This document shows, piece after piece, positions 45,638 through 56,231 of a stretch of DNA of 64,000 nt. Below the pieces are notes generated by a model. That model was not told the DNA's origin, searched no databases, and was given only the letters and a program-made list of their open reading frames with translations. This DNA is from Gloeophyllum trabeum ATCC 11539 (lineage: Eukaryota; Basidiomycota; Agaricomycetes; Gloeophyllales; Gloeophyllaceae), in contig NW_006920410.1 of NCBI RefSeq assembly GCF_000344685.1, positions 2,854,570-2,918,569 of the forward strand. Reading direction: 5' to 3'. Each line of letters starts with the position of its first letter. Within the stretch, counting starts at the first letter, position 1. Both the position numbers and the translations under genes were made by a program.

Positions 45638-46009
45638 ATGGGTATGTCGCGATTGCAAGCATGCCAGATGGCCCTCGTATATTGATTGTGCGCTTTAGCC
45701 ACTGCTACAATGGTCTCGGGTTCATCCCCCTTCAACCCAATGCGAACATCGCCCAGCTTGCCCTCGCCTCTCGCGAGGTTACCCCAAGGCCCGCTAGGGC
45801 CGCACAACCGGCCCACACCATCCCGCAATATGACATTCGCGCGGTCTCGTCCTCTGCGACCATTCCCCTCTGTGGCTGGCGCATTGTCGCAGCCGAAGAC
45901 CGGACAGAGTGGGTTAAAGGGCGCAGTGAAGCTGATTGAGCCTTCAAAGAAGTTCCAGGGGACGTTCACGCTGAATCTAACTCAGGCGGAACTGAGCAGG
46001 CAGGATTGA
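45638..46009 (+). CDS. Small proline/serine-rich hypothetical protein
   Basis: ATG at 45638 is followed after one more base by a GTATGT donor (a 4-nt first exon), an intron ending CTTTAG at 45698, and an open frame: A-T-A-T-M-V-S-G-S-S-P-F-N-P, then P-L-A-R-L-P-Q-G-P-L-G-P, K-T-G-Q-S-G-L-K-G-A-V-K-L-I-E-P and F-T-L-N-L-T-Q-A-E-L-S-R-Q-D. About 105 residues, disordered, no family recognised. The upstream TATA box and clean splice sites favour a real gene. An uninterrupted alternative frame (start 45661) is a shadow. Confidence 0.5.
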
Positions 46010-46388
46010 TAAAGCCCGCCGCCGTTATCCCGATGCCGAACATGCTGTACCCACTCGCTCCCCACCCTTCGATGCTTCCACCTCCTGGCCCGGCGAACTC
46101 TCATCTTCACTACGCACCCACCAATTACCCGTCGCTCATATCGCGTTTCATGGTCGTTGTCGGTCTTCAATGCATCACTCTGTTGTGAATTCTTCCTGTA
46201 CTTTTACTGTTTATTGTTGAACACCGTACACTTCTTTGTTTCACTAGATGCTCATAATACCCGTACGGTGTCCACATACCGTGGGGTCCTCCGATTGTCA
46301 TAATTGCATGTCTTGTTAGTGGTAAATCTGTGTTGGCATTTCGCAGACACTGTTATACGCAATCCACCAGCTAGGTACTGTTATGCGT

Positions 46389-46826
46389 GTTACGAACAAG
46401 GGGCGGACAGAAATAAAATTTTAGACCACATGCCACAAATCTCAGTTAAGGGTCTCCAGGGGACCCCCCTCCCCCCGTGGAATAGTCTCACGGTACATAA
46501 AGGGAAGGTATGTCGCACAGCAAGCAAGGGTTAGGGTTACTTTGTCACGGGGGTGTCACATCTACTTCGGTCACAATTCATATGTTTTCTGAAGATCGCT
46601 ACCAGGGGTCATTCTTTCTCACCGCTTTCCTCTGGGATCTTCAGAAAGGCATTTAGGTTATTGGAAAGTACCCAGTAATGTGCCAGATAGCTACCCGTTA
46701 GCCCCCTTACCCCAGATCGCTGGGCGCTTAACTGATAATAAATCTCAGTTAAGGGCTCCGAGCTCCCCCCCCTCCCCCTGCATGTGGTCTCGGCATCTCC
46801 CGGTGTCCGCCCCTTGGTTACGAAAG
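46389..46826. mobile_element. Foldback/MITE-like element with 45-bp imperfect inverted arms
   Basis: Left arm 46389-46433 contains caaggggcggaca and, after exactly 14 nt, gaccacatgc; the right arm (46781-46824) contains both in reverse complement with the same 14-nt spacing. Inside lie a direct repeat of atctcagttaaggg followed by a C-rich run (from 46438 and from 46742), a perfect 12-bp inverted repeat tttctgaagatc / gatcttcagaaa (46586-46597 and 46636-46647), and a GGGTTAGGGTTA stretch (46528-46539). No coding sequence. Probably a non-autonomous element; target-site duplication not identified. Confidence 0.65.
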
Positions 46827-47292
46827 TAGTGGACAGAAACTCATGGCCACTGAAGGCTGCTCGCGGTGTTGAGAATCAAGGAGGCGTCATCGAACCGTAG
46901 GCTGACGAGCACTATTGGGCCACATTGCCTAGCCGTCAACGCAGGACATTCCGCACTGTACGCCAGGAGAGGTCAGGGCACTCCAATTCAATCGAGCGGC
47001 GTATGGCCCGCACCGTAAAGTATTCCTGTAGTCCAAGTAGGTGGCAAACTGGATAACCTGAGCACTCCTTACATGCCGCGGAGACCTAACATGAAAGGTA
47101 ACAGATCCAACGCTGATGAGGGGCAGATACGTGCCTGTGCCGTCGTATCCTTAGAGCAGCCTGTGTACAGCCATTGCAGCGGCCGTAAGTGTGGCTACCG
47201 TCGATACTCCGCAGCAGTACACTGGCTTGGAAAGGGCGACGAGGTCTTATGAGCAGGTCCCGGGTCCTCTTTGTCTTGGTGTCAATGCCGTT

Positions 47293-47990
47293 GTCGGAAA
47301 TTCCGAAAAAACCTTATCGGACGTTGTAAGAACTTATCAGGTCCAATAAGGCCATCAGGTCGTTAATACCCATATTAGGTTCGAAAATATGGAATAACGC
47401 GCTACCAGCCTGATGGAGCCTGATCAGCCTGACGCTACCTGATCAGGTCTTATGAGACCTTATAGGGTTTTCCACGAATAATAATAAAAATCTCACTTCG
47501 CTTCCGCCTTCATTGTTCCCCAACTCAGCTGATTTTGTAGTCTCTCTCTCCTTACATGCATTTTATGGTCCAATTAGCATCTTAGGTAACCTGAGTGCAC
47601 TGGTCAGGTTCGAACACAGGGCCGCCAAGGCGACAGAGAATTAGGTCGCGCGAGTTAACTACTATACTAAATGTGCAATACGAAATGTGAAACAAATCGT
47701 GCTATATACCGTCATCTAGTTCCTTCTGTGTGTATGGGGCATATGCAACACCACTTCATTATTATAATCCCGCAGTACGAGGGCATCGTGGTAATGCACT
47801 GAATTCACAGTTGCATAGTACTTACTTACTTTAGGCGCAAGGTACTAAAAACATGTATACGAGACCGGAAACACTGTCACATCTTATCGGGCCTGATAAG
47901 TCCTGACCAGGATAGAAACCAAACCCTATCAGGCATTATAAGACCATCAGGCTTCGTCAGACCTGATATGGGTTTTTGGATTTTTCCAAC
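47293..47990. mobile_element. Non-autonomous inverted-repeat element with CTTATCAGG-rich ends
   Basis: Left end gtcggaaattccgaaaaaacc and the reverse complement of the right end, gttggaaaaatccaaaaaccc, are clearly related. Both ends (47300-47470 and 47880-47985) are crowded with variants of cttatcagg/cctgataag in both orientations, a pattern absent elsewhere in the window. No long open frame inside. The middle holds a tRNA-like segment (47600-47685). About 700 bp; a SINE/MITE-type element is the best description. Confidence 0.6.
47600..47685 (-). pseudogene. Degenerate tRNA-like sequence (possible pol III promoter)
   Basis: On the minus strand a box A-like ttagtatagtagttaac is followed 30-40 nt later by a box B-like gtgttcgaacctg. 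TGCAC and GTGCA could form an acceptor stem and GCGAC/GTCGC an anticodon stem, but the loop is too long and the T stem does not pair, so this is not a working tRNA. It may be a tRNA-derived SINE head. Confidence 0.4.
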
Positions 47991-50900
47991 AGTGCGAGGG
48001 GAATTACAAGCTTAAGGACAAAATATGTTGCTCCATTTGTGGATTTCCTCTGCACAAGGCAGAGCTGAGAGAATATCTTTTGATGGCATACCTTCATGAC
48101 CAAGTCTAGTAAATACATAGTGACGGGGCAGCAGACATAAGTACCAGATATTTGGCTTACTTTACGTGAGGTACTGTAAATCCACGTAAATCGACCCTGC
48201 CGTGACCCGGGGTCAACGGTGGCTGATTCAGATGGCCCAAGCTTGAGGAGGCGGGTACAGCGCGAAAATTTTAAGTCCCACTGCATTAAAAGGTCCAGAG
48301 TAGTGTCAGATTCATGGTGAGTACAAGCGGTATACTGTACATATTATTCTTACTACATAAATACAAAGGCTCAAAATACGAGAAATAATGCTATTTGACG
48401 AGGAGCGCATAGGTCCTCGACTCGTCAGACGCCACGGTGCTCGCGGTAAAGCCAGGACACTCACGGGGTTTGCCGATATTCGGTTAAACAATCATCCTCA
48501 CTATGTTCAATTGTACCTTGTCCCTGCGCTAAGGTGGTTCAGCGCTGCTTGCTTTTCTTCAGTTGTGGTTACTTTCTGCTCAAGGCATGTGCATGAAGAC
48601 CAAACAAGGGCAGGAATTCCTTTCGGGAGATGTCAACTGCTGAGATATCTCTCGACGCAAGTCGTAATTAATGCCTTCCTGGTGACCTTGCTTATTGTCT
48701 TCAGTAAGCCTTCTGCTTCCGGTTGGACGTCCAAAGTAGCTTGTCTACTACTCTCCCTCGCGTTGAGGATACGCTTTGAGCTACTGTAGGCACTTAATCC
48801 CGGGTTTTCCGTAGGAGCTTCGAGGCAGCACACCCTACCACACGCCACGCCTCCGTATTAGGATACCGAAGCACCCGTCACCTGCTGAGACGCAAACACG
48901 AATATGAGCAAGACCTGATCCCAAGTATCACTTAGACTACCACGTCAGTCCTATAAATCCATGGTCTTCCCGCTGCCACCCTTCCATATAGAACTATATA
49001 GAACAATAGTAGAGCCCGTCTCTCGTGGGAAGCCAGACATTAATTTCATGGCACATAAAACACTTATATCAATATCTGGCTTGTCTAGATGGATACAAGA
49101 AGTACTTCTGCGACGGATTCGGTAAGTAAGGGTTGTTTCCTCCATCTCTTGAACCTACTGATTCTAGCCCTACCACCACCGCTGTGGCGGTCTTCCCATC
49201 TGCGCCAAAATACCCATCCTTGGATCATGAGTACTGCTCACCAAATCGGGTTGAGCGAATTGAATTGCGTTCCCCTTGTTGCTTGCTCCTTTTAAGGAGT
49301 GAGAGATGGAATGGGCGCCTCCGACCCCGGAGCCGGCATATTTCTTGTTGGAATTTCGGCCTTTTACCAAGGTAGGAGCATCACTTATGTAGCAGGTAGG
49401 TAATCGATGGAACGTTATACTTACGCGGATATAAACTCGCTAATATCTTCGTATACTTAGTCTGCCGGACTCCGAGCCATCCACGTTCACATGCGTGATG
49501 CCGGCAAGAGAGTAACCTCGCATTGTCTCCACAGTGAGCCAGATGGGATAGCTGGAGATGGAGCCCACAAGGACAGCCTTTCGTCCTGATCAGTTGGCTT
49601 ACCGTTCCGACACTCCCATTCCGTGTCGGCACCCGAGAAAGGCCGTGGACTGCCGCTGCACAGCGCCTCCTCGGCAAAGGTGCCTTCGTCAGGCTGCATC
49701 ACACTGGTATGCGCTACATATACCCAACTCACGTAAACCTCACCGTTCGCACATGGATTAGGTTTTGGCTGAGTAATTCTTTTCAGAGCGCGTTATAGAG
49801 ATGTAACTCGCACCAGCTTGAAGCAGACTGCACCTGGAAAACACGCTTCAGGCAATGTCCAAGTGATGGCACCTACATGGCAGGGTAGGATGGTGCGTGA
49901 TATCAAGCTGATCGAATCTATCATGTAACTGATATTCGGCTCTGCCCTGGACACACACACCGCCTTGGCGTGACACTTATAATCTCTCCAATCCCAAGGT
50001 GCAAACGTGTCCTCACATGGTGCTTGCGCATGGATTCGTCCAGAGAAATGCGAGAATGGAAGAAAGCACAACCTACAGCGGTGACGCCTCATTTACAGTA
50101 CCCACGACCGTCGAGTCACAACTGCTCGCATGCCACAGACTAACCACCAGACATTGTATCGTCAGAACCATGCTTTGCGTAAGATCGTTTCTGACACAGG
50201 TAATCCAATAATAAGGAACCTTTCGGGCAAGTACTCACCTTCGGAGGCGAGCATCTTCATCGAGCCTCCCAATACCTCCGGGGTATTCCCATGACTGATC
50301 CGCTGTGTGCCCTTCTTGTATTAATACCGGGCAGGTCCCGGCAGGATGTCCCTCGCCCGGCGACTTACCTATTTGCCTCACAATTGTGCCTCGAATCTAT
50401 CCAGCTTATCTGCCAGGCGCTCTTCCTGATCGTCCAATTCACTGCGCCGTCATATCCCGAATCTTAGGTGCTGGATTTAGCCCCCGTGAATGCTTACCGC
50501 GTCGCCCACCTAAATTACCTTCCTCGCTCGTCGATGGCGCCGGCGGTCTAGGGGTGCAAAGATCAGTCTTCCTGCCTATTATAAGCATCGCCACAAAACA
50601 TGTATAGGTTCTGGTATGATTCCATTCCCGCCACAAGCACGATCCTGAGCAGTATTCCTTACGCATCTGGCGCTGTCCAGTGACGTCCAACGCGCGAGGT
50701 CGGTTTCTTTGAGGATACAGGCATACTGACCTTTGCAATGCGAACAGGTCGGGGTTAAGCGGACCCAAAGGCGTAATAACCAGGTGATATTCCTCGAGTC
50801 GGAGTAGGGCTTCCACCGGTATAAGTAATTGTGGCGGAAGACCGAATCCGCGATTCTCGCAAACCTTTCCTCAGGTCTGACTCTCAATGTCCTCTTCAGC

Positions 50901-51852
50901 CTGTGAGCGTAAGAGGCATGCTCGTCTCCCATTACATGGTGAGTGTATGTCCGCTATTCTTAAGGTACACGCGCAGCAGCTATAGCCATAGGGTCTCGGC
51001 CTAATGAAATTACGTGCCTTCCCAGCTTCAAATCGAGTACCCGCCGCTATCCCCTATGCATGATTCTGGCGGACAACGGCATCGAAATGATGTTGGTACG
51101 CTTGACAGAAATGAGCATTGATGCTCGCATATCTGTGCACATGGGCGTTGTACCATAGGCATGAATCGATCGTAGGGCACAGTGCGAAGTCGGGAAACGG
51201 CGTGCCTGATACTTCGGAGATGCCCGCTGGGGCGGATGGTCGAGGAAGCATTTATCGGGAATCGAGCAGACGGAGCGGGAGCAGGATGGAAGGGAAATAC
51301 GTATGTGTATGGATACCCTACCGCAGGGCACAGGCTTGCTGTTTGCGGAACAGGATAATCGAAACATACGAGTGGCCGAGCGCTGCCACCCGGGGAATGA
51401 CCGGCGAGGCCGGGCGATATTACATAATGCAGGGCCGGACAAAATAGAGTGGCGCAGAGGGGCCTGTGTTTGCTCCGTAATAAAATAGCCCCCGCTTGAA
51501 TCCTGAGAACCTCTTAACGCCTCTCGTCTGCGCATTGCCATAACCGCATCCCGGCTGCGTTTTGCAGTCTTTTCCTTCTCGTTACGACCTCTCTACGACA
51601 TTGAACGACGCGCTCGGACTTCTCTTTCTCATCCTTGCATTTCCTTCAAGTAACGTCTCGTCTCGGGTCTCCTATCACTTCTACCTTGTCCGACGTTCCT
51701 GCTGCTGTTATCTTCGCTTCTGGAGTTCGCTGCTCTCTGCAATTTCTACGTCTCATCTTACATTCCCGCTCGTTCTCCGTTCGTCATTTCTGAGGTACAG
51801 TGTGACGGTCTTGCTCTGTTGTAACTTCCATTGATCGGCGACGGGACCAGAA
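47991..51852. other. 3.9-kb gene-poor region
   Basis: Open frames of 60-164 codons occur on both strands, including 48388-48789 (+) and 51047-51541 (-), but none shows a family motif. The one weak candidate is listed at 50439-50932. The last 300 bp before 51853 are pyrimidine-rich, the likely leader of the Ras gene. Confidence 0.45.
50439..50932 (-). CDS. Doubtful hypothetical protein
   Basis: A frame starting M-G-D-E-H-A-S-Y-A-H-R-L-K-R-T-L-R-V-R-P-E-E-R-F-A at position 50932 (quoted in two parts because composition is the only support) is charged and helix-like for about 40 codons. Downstream the reading could continue in either of two overlapping frames. No family recognised. Confidence 0.2.
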
Positions 51853-52711
51853 ATGGACAGTTGGAGGGTCGCCGTTCTAGGTGATGGTGGTGTCGGTAAA
51901 ACTGCCTTAGCTGTGCAGGTACGTCTGCAGCGCCGTACATCGCACAGATATCGTCTGACACTCGCTAGTTCACGTTAAATTGTTTTGTCGGTGAGTTTCG
52001 CGGACGTGGGTATAAATAGAATGCGTTGACGAATAGTCTGCATCTGCTCTTCATAGAGGTTTGTGCTCGCTTGGAGTCTAGGTAGACTTACCGCTGAAGA
52101 GACTTCCAGACGTATGACCCAACAATAGAAGATGCCTACCGGAAACAGCTAGTCGTAGATAGCCAGATGTGCTTCATCGAAGTTATCGACACGGCCGGCC
52201 AAGGTTCGTCCCTCAGCTGATGTTGTTCAATACCCATATCAACATCTGGTAACTTGCAGAGGAATATGCCACACTTAGGGATCAATGGGTGCGGTAAGTG
52301 CGCTTCTGATCAGGCGTTCATCAGCGGCCTAACGGCTATATATGCTGTAGCGAGGGTCAAGGCTTTATTCTCGTGTACTCTATTGCATCCCGATCAACAT
52401 TCGACCGGCTCGACGTCTTCCGGCAATCCATGTTACGAGTGAAGCGACAGAAACCAATATTTATGCTCGTAGGCAACAAATGCGACAAGACATATGAGCG
52501 AGAGGTATCACGCGAAGAAGGCGCTGCCTTAGCTCGGACGTTTGGATGTGAATTCATGGAGACTTCCGCTCGCACCGCTCACAATGTCGAGAACCTGTTC
52601 ACGACCCTTATCCGTAACCTCCGGGCTACGAGACAACAAGAACAAGGTGCAGCAGGGCCTGGCGGTCGACCACGGAGAGAGCGAGGGAGAAGGGGTTGTA
52701 TTATCATGTAG
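51853..52711 (+). CDS. Ras family small GTPase (Ras-2-like), prenylated
   Basis: GTP-binding switch for growth or morphogenesis signalling at the membrane. Motifs: P loop G-D-G-G-V-G-K-T, switch I Y-D-P-T-I-E-D, G3 D-T-A-G-Q-E-E-Y, G4 N-K-C-D, G5 E-T-S-A-R and a C-terminal CaaX box C-I-I-M preceded by arginines. The glycine at the position of Ras codon 12 is intact. The aspartate in G-D-G-G resembles the fungal Ras-2 group rather than Ras-1. Exons: 51853-51918, 51969-51990, 2-nt exon 52057-52058, 52110-52203, 52260-52293, 52351-52711; total 579 nt (192 residues). Without the 2-nt exon the first two exons are out of frame with the rest unless a less likely acceptor is used (see findings). Confidence 0.93.
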
Positions 52712-53924
52712 GACGTTCGCAGGATACCTTGGTTGTATAGAAAACATCATCATTCCCCTTTATGTCTCACGATACCACTTCACTCCTATTCTCTGCATGC
52801 ATTGTTACGGTTTTCTGGAGTGGTTGACGGCTGCTGCGCTATCTTTTTTCACTGCTATTGCTGGGTCTGGTGCACATATCTGTCTTATGTGAATATACGT
52901 TCCATCTCTGCTTTGCTATGGTGCACACTGTTGTTGCTTGCGGGCGCTGACAAGCCTCACAATAACGGTTGAAATTGGGCTTGCAAGTGCCTTTGTTGCA
53001 GTGAAAATGTCATAATGCGCACTCGTTCCTTAACTGCTGCAGTCACGGATTGTGGCTACGTCAAGCGTTCGACTCGGAATTCCGGGAGCCAATGTCACAG
53101 TATAGCTGGGACAATTAGCTGGATTTGCAAACCGCAGTCGTCCCGCAGTCGTATTCTATATCTATGTAACACTGAGTAATAAAGTACCCATGGCGAGCCG
53201 ATCAGCAGTACAGGACGACTTGTGCCGTCCCAAACAGAATGTGGCGTCTCTTCGGGACTTGGTGGTCAATTAAACTCGGCTAGCACCCTCCGGAATCGAT
53301 TGTTTACGAACCTCCAGACCAAGATAGACTGTTCTGAGGCCCTAGCGAAACTCGACAGCAGAACCAAGGGTTTGCACAGGAGGGATCGATCGTTCTTACT
53401 GTACCGATACGACCTTAGGCAACGCAACGGCTTATGGAATTTACCGTGGGAATGTGGCAGGTCAAGGGACAAGGGACAAGGGACACATGCAACGCAACCT
53501 GCAGTTGCGCGTACTAAGGTAAGGGTAATGCAGTATTGATACACTCCTCAGGTAGAGCTGAGGCTCAAATTGCTGAGAGAAGACTCAGAAGAAGCTTTAA
53601 GAGGGTTTCCAGAGCACCTGCAAATAAATTTGTTCATTTTCCCCCATTTAGCGCGGATTTAGGCTCCGGGGCCCCAAGCAACTAGGTGTCCGTGACACGA
53701 GACAAATCTCAGAATAGGCAACAGCGACGGACCTCTCGGGACACCGGGACGTTGCCTAAGGTCGTATCCGTACAGTACACGCTACGCCACGTATCACGAA
53801 CCTCAACACCTGCCAAATACGGGAATTCGGATATCGTATGCACAAGTGGCGGCGCTAGCGCTACTTCTGTATAAAGACGATGCATAAATTTCAACACGTT
53901 CGATATTGCCATTAGCACGGTACG
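52712..53924. other. 1.2-kb intergenic region
   Basis: No gene recognised. Three tandem copies of aagggac lie at about 53464-53484. A 105-codon frame at 53222-53539 has no family pattern. Confidence 0.4.
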
Positions 53925-55005
53925 ATGATGGAGCCTCTGTCCGACTTCGATGGCCTTTCTACGCCCAAGTTCTCCGAGTCCGCACTTGTGATCATAGTCG
54001 CCGACTCGGAAGCTGATTTCTTCATTTACTCCATCCCGGATAGGGTGCGGTTTGGTGTTCAGCGAGCACAGCTTGCAAGCAATAGCGAAGTATTTCGTGC
54101 GTCCGGCTGCTTCTAATGTGATATGCTGCTTACGACACCTCCGCAGGTGATATGTTTGCGTGCTGTGAGCCCGAAGCAGCAATGAATCCTCTACGCAATA
54201 CTCTGAGCCTCCAGGAGAGCGCTCATACGTTGGCTACATTACTCCGGATGCTTCATAATCCGCCGAGTCCGGTTCTACAACGAGGCTCGGAGGACTCGGA
54301 GGATGAGGCCCGTGTTCATGGAGGTGGAACAGCCGTAATACCCTTGCCGGTGCTCCAGATCATGCTGAACCTTGCGGACAAATACGCTCTCTCCGGGTCA
54401 ATTGTGGATAACCTGCACTCCCACTTTGCAGCTCAGGTGTCGCTTTCTCCTCTTCAGATATACGCACATGCGGTACAGCATGACCTACCCCGGCTTGCCG
54501 CGGAGGCGAGCACGTATCTCCTGTACCCTAGCTTATCGGTGTATACTCCTCGGACCATTTCTATCATCCCGACTTCGAGCTCATACCATAAACTCGTCCT
54601 GCTCCATTACGAGAGGGTAAAGCAACTTAAGGATTTGCTTTGCGGGGAGGAGATTTTCCCTTATGGGTACGGGGAATGCCCCCGTCACGGAAACGAGACC
54701 AGACTTCTGTGGCAGGAGTATAAGAACGACCTACTCCCAAGATTAGAGGCAGGTACGTCTTAGGAGAGAAGCATGTCATAGCATGGCTAACCTATATTCT
54801 TAGCCACCGACGTCCCTGCTGAAATGAGCCGAATTATATCGGCAATACCTGAATGCGAACGGTGCCTGAAGGCTTGCAACGCTGCTACGGATATGCTGGC
54901 GGTTTGTATGCCCATTCGGCTCGATAGCATCCTTTGCTGATACAGTTACCTCAGTACAAATTCAAGAAGGTCATCAAAAGGATCGACCAATTACCATCTA
55001 CGTGA
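53925..55005 (+). CDS. BTB/POZ-domain protein
   Basis: Four exons. The first carries a divergent BTB core: A-D-F-F-I-Y-S-I ... F-G-V-Q-R-A-Q-L-A-S-N-S-E-V-F, continuing in the next exon as G-D-M-F-A-C-C-E-P, which corresponds to the S-x-x-F-x-x-M-F motif. Then L-A-T-L-L-R-M-L-H-N, L-Q-I-M-L-N-L-A-D-K-Y-A-L-S-G-S-I, A-V-Q-H-D-L-P-R-L-A-A-E-A-S. The end has W-Q-E-Y-K-N-D-L-L and a cysteine pair E-C-E-R-C-L-K-A-C. Basidiomycete genomes hold large families of such BTB proteins with helical C-terminal parts; most are uncharacterised, and a Cullin-3 adaptor role is only a possibility. Confidence 0.8.
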
Positions 55006-55118
55006 CCGCTAGCCGCAAACGACCACATATATATCCTCCTATGCAATGGTATCCAATTAATCGTGAAATGGACATTGTACGTAGCATTACAAGAGGGCGC
55101 ATGCAACCGGATCACCCC

Positions 55119-55853
55119 TCACTTGTTATGCCATATCAGCGTCCGCAGATCTTTCCACCTCTCCGAATCTCGGTAGAGATACGTCATGGAATTGAACATG
55201 CCCGGCTGGATGGTCTCCCCTCTATGCTCGAACAACCACATAACAGCACCCCAGCATGCCGCCGCGAAAAGCGAGAAGTAGCGGGAGTCAGGAGGTATGG
55301 GCTTGACACCGGAGTCGCTGGTAGACGAGAGCGTGTAGGGCGAATTAGCCCTAGGGATGAATGAGGCGACGACGCGAGAGCAGACGTAGAGCACGATCTT
55401 CACAAGTATCGTCGGTGTCATGTTACGATCGGTCCAGCTTGAGCCGGAGACGTACCTGCTCATTGACAGCATTGCGATTGCCAAACACTATGTACCCGCC
55501 AATCAACCCTGCAATGAAGTTATCCGCGCTACGGGTTTTGCCACCATTGACCTTCTTCTGGAGTAACAGGAATGCTTTGTAGATGGACACAAATTTGGCG
55601 AGATTCATGGCATGCTGTTTCGTCGCGCGGAAGATGACTTTCAACCGAGAGATCCAACTATGCCGCCTCAATGTAACATTCAGGAAACCAAGGTTGATGT
55701 GACATACTCTCCGCGTCCAAATAAGATGGCCATGATGAGGGCATGGGGAAATCTGACTTTGACCCCGTAAACAAATCCATTTCTAGCACCTTTCAGGATT
55801 GCCAGATAGTCATGATAGGCAGGGTTGGATAGGATCTCGCCTATAGCAGACAT
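55119..55853 (-). CDS. Peroxisomal membrane protein Pmp24/PXMP4-like
   Basis: Member of the Tim17/22/23-Pmp24 superfamily. Start M-S-A-I-G-E-I-L-S-N-P-A-Y-H-D-Y at 55853. Seen: I-L-K-G-A-R-N-G-F-V-Y-G-V-K-V-R-F-P-H-A-L-I-M, then T-K-Q-H-A-M-N-L-A-K-F-V-S-I-Y-K, F-I-A-G-L-I-G-G-Y-I-V-F-G, N-A-V-N-E-Q-I-V-L-Y-V-C-S-R-V, and L-F-A-A-A-C-W-G-A-V-M-W-L-F-E ending S-S/N-S-M-T-Y-L-Y-R-D-S. This order matches human PXMP4 throughout. Known to sit in the peroxisomal membrane; function unresolved. Three introns; the last exon ends at 55119. Confidence 0.9.
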
Positions 55854-56231
55854 GGCGAGAGCAGCCGCCGAATCGTCCGAGTGGTTCGAAGGTGAAGGGG
55901 CTGCTTTGAGGCGTTGCAACTTGCACCCCGGCCGTCGGCGCTTACTCTGCGACAATCACATGGGAAGTAATGTGTGGCCGAACGGACAAGAGGCGTATTC
56001 CGTCTCGCATACTGGAAGACGTCTGAGGCTGTTGGTAATCTCGCAGGAGACCACTGGCATCGACCAGCAGCTGTCGGATCAGGCGTTCTCAACGCACTGT
56101 CTGCATTGTATGTAGGCAGCATGACGATATGTAGGGTTGACACGGCAATTACCGAATACACTGTATGTTCGTGCTAACAACACGCCTCAGCTGACTTCCA
56201 CGACTGGTTTCTTGTGTAACAGTGGGTCACT

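Noticed and set aside
46528..46539. Telomere or chromosome end
   Set aside because: Only two GGGTTA units inside an inverted-repeat element; ordinary genes continue on both sides.
47600..47685. Functional tRNA gene
   Set aside because: T stem does not pair and the anticodon loop is too long; listed as tRNA-like only.
48388..48789. 133-codon frame with hydrophobic C-terminus
   Set aside because: No family, no start context or splice evidence; length is within chance for the region.
52101..52109. Ras exon 4 starting at ACTTCCAG (acceptor gaagag)
   Set aside because: It keeps the frame but inserts two residues in the invariant effector loop and needs a 110-nt intron; retained as the alternative to the 2-nt exon.
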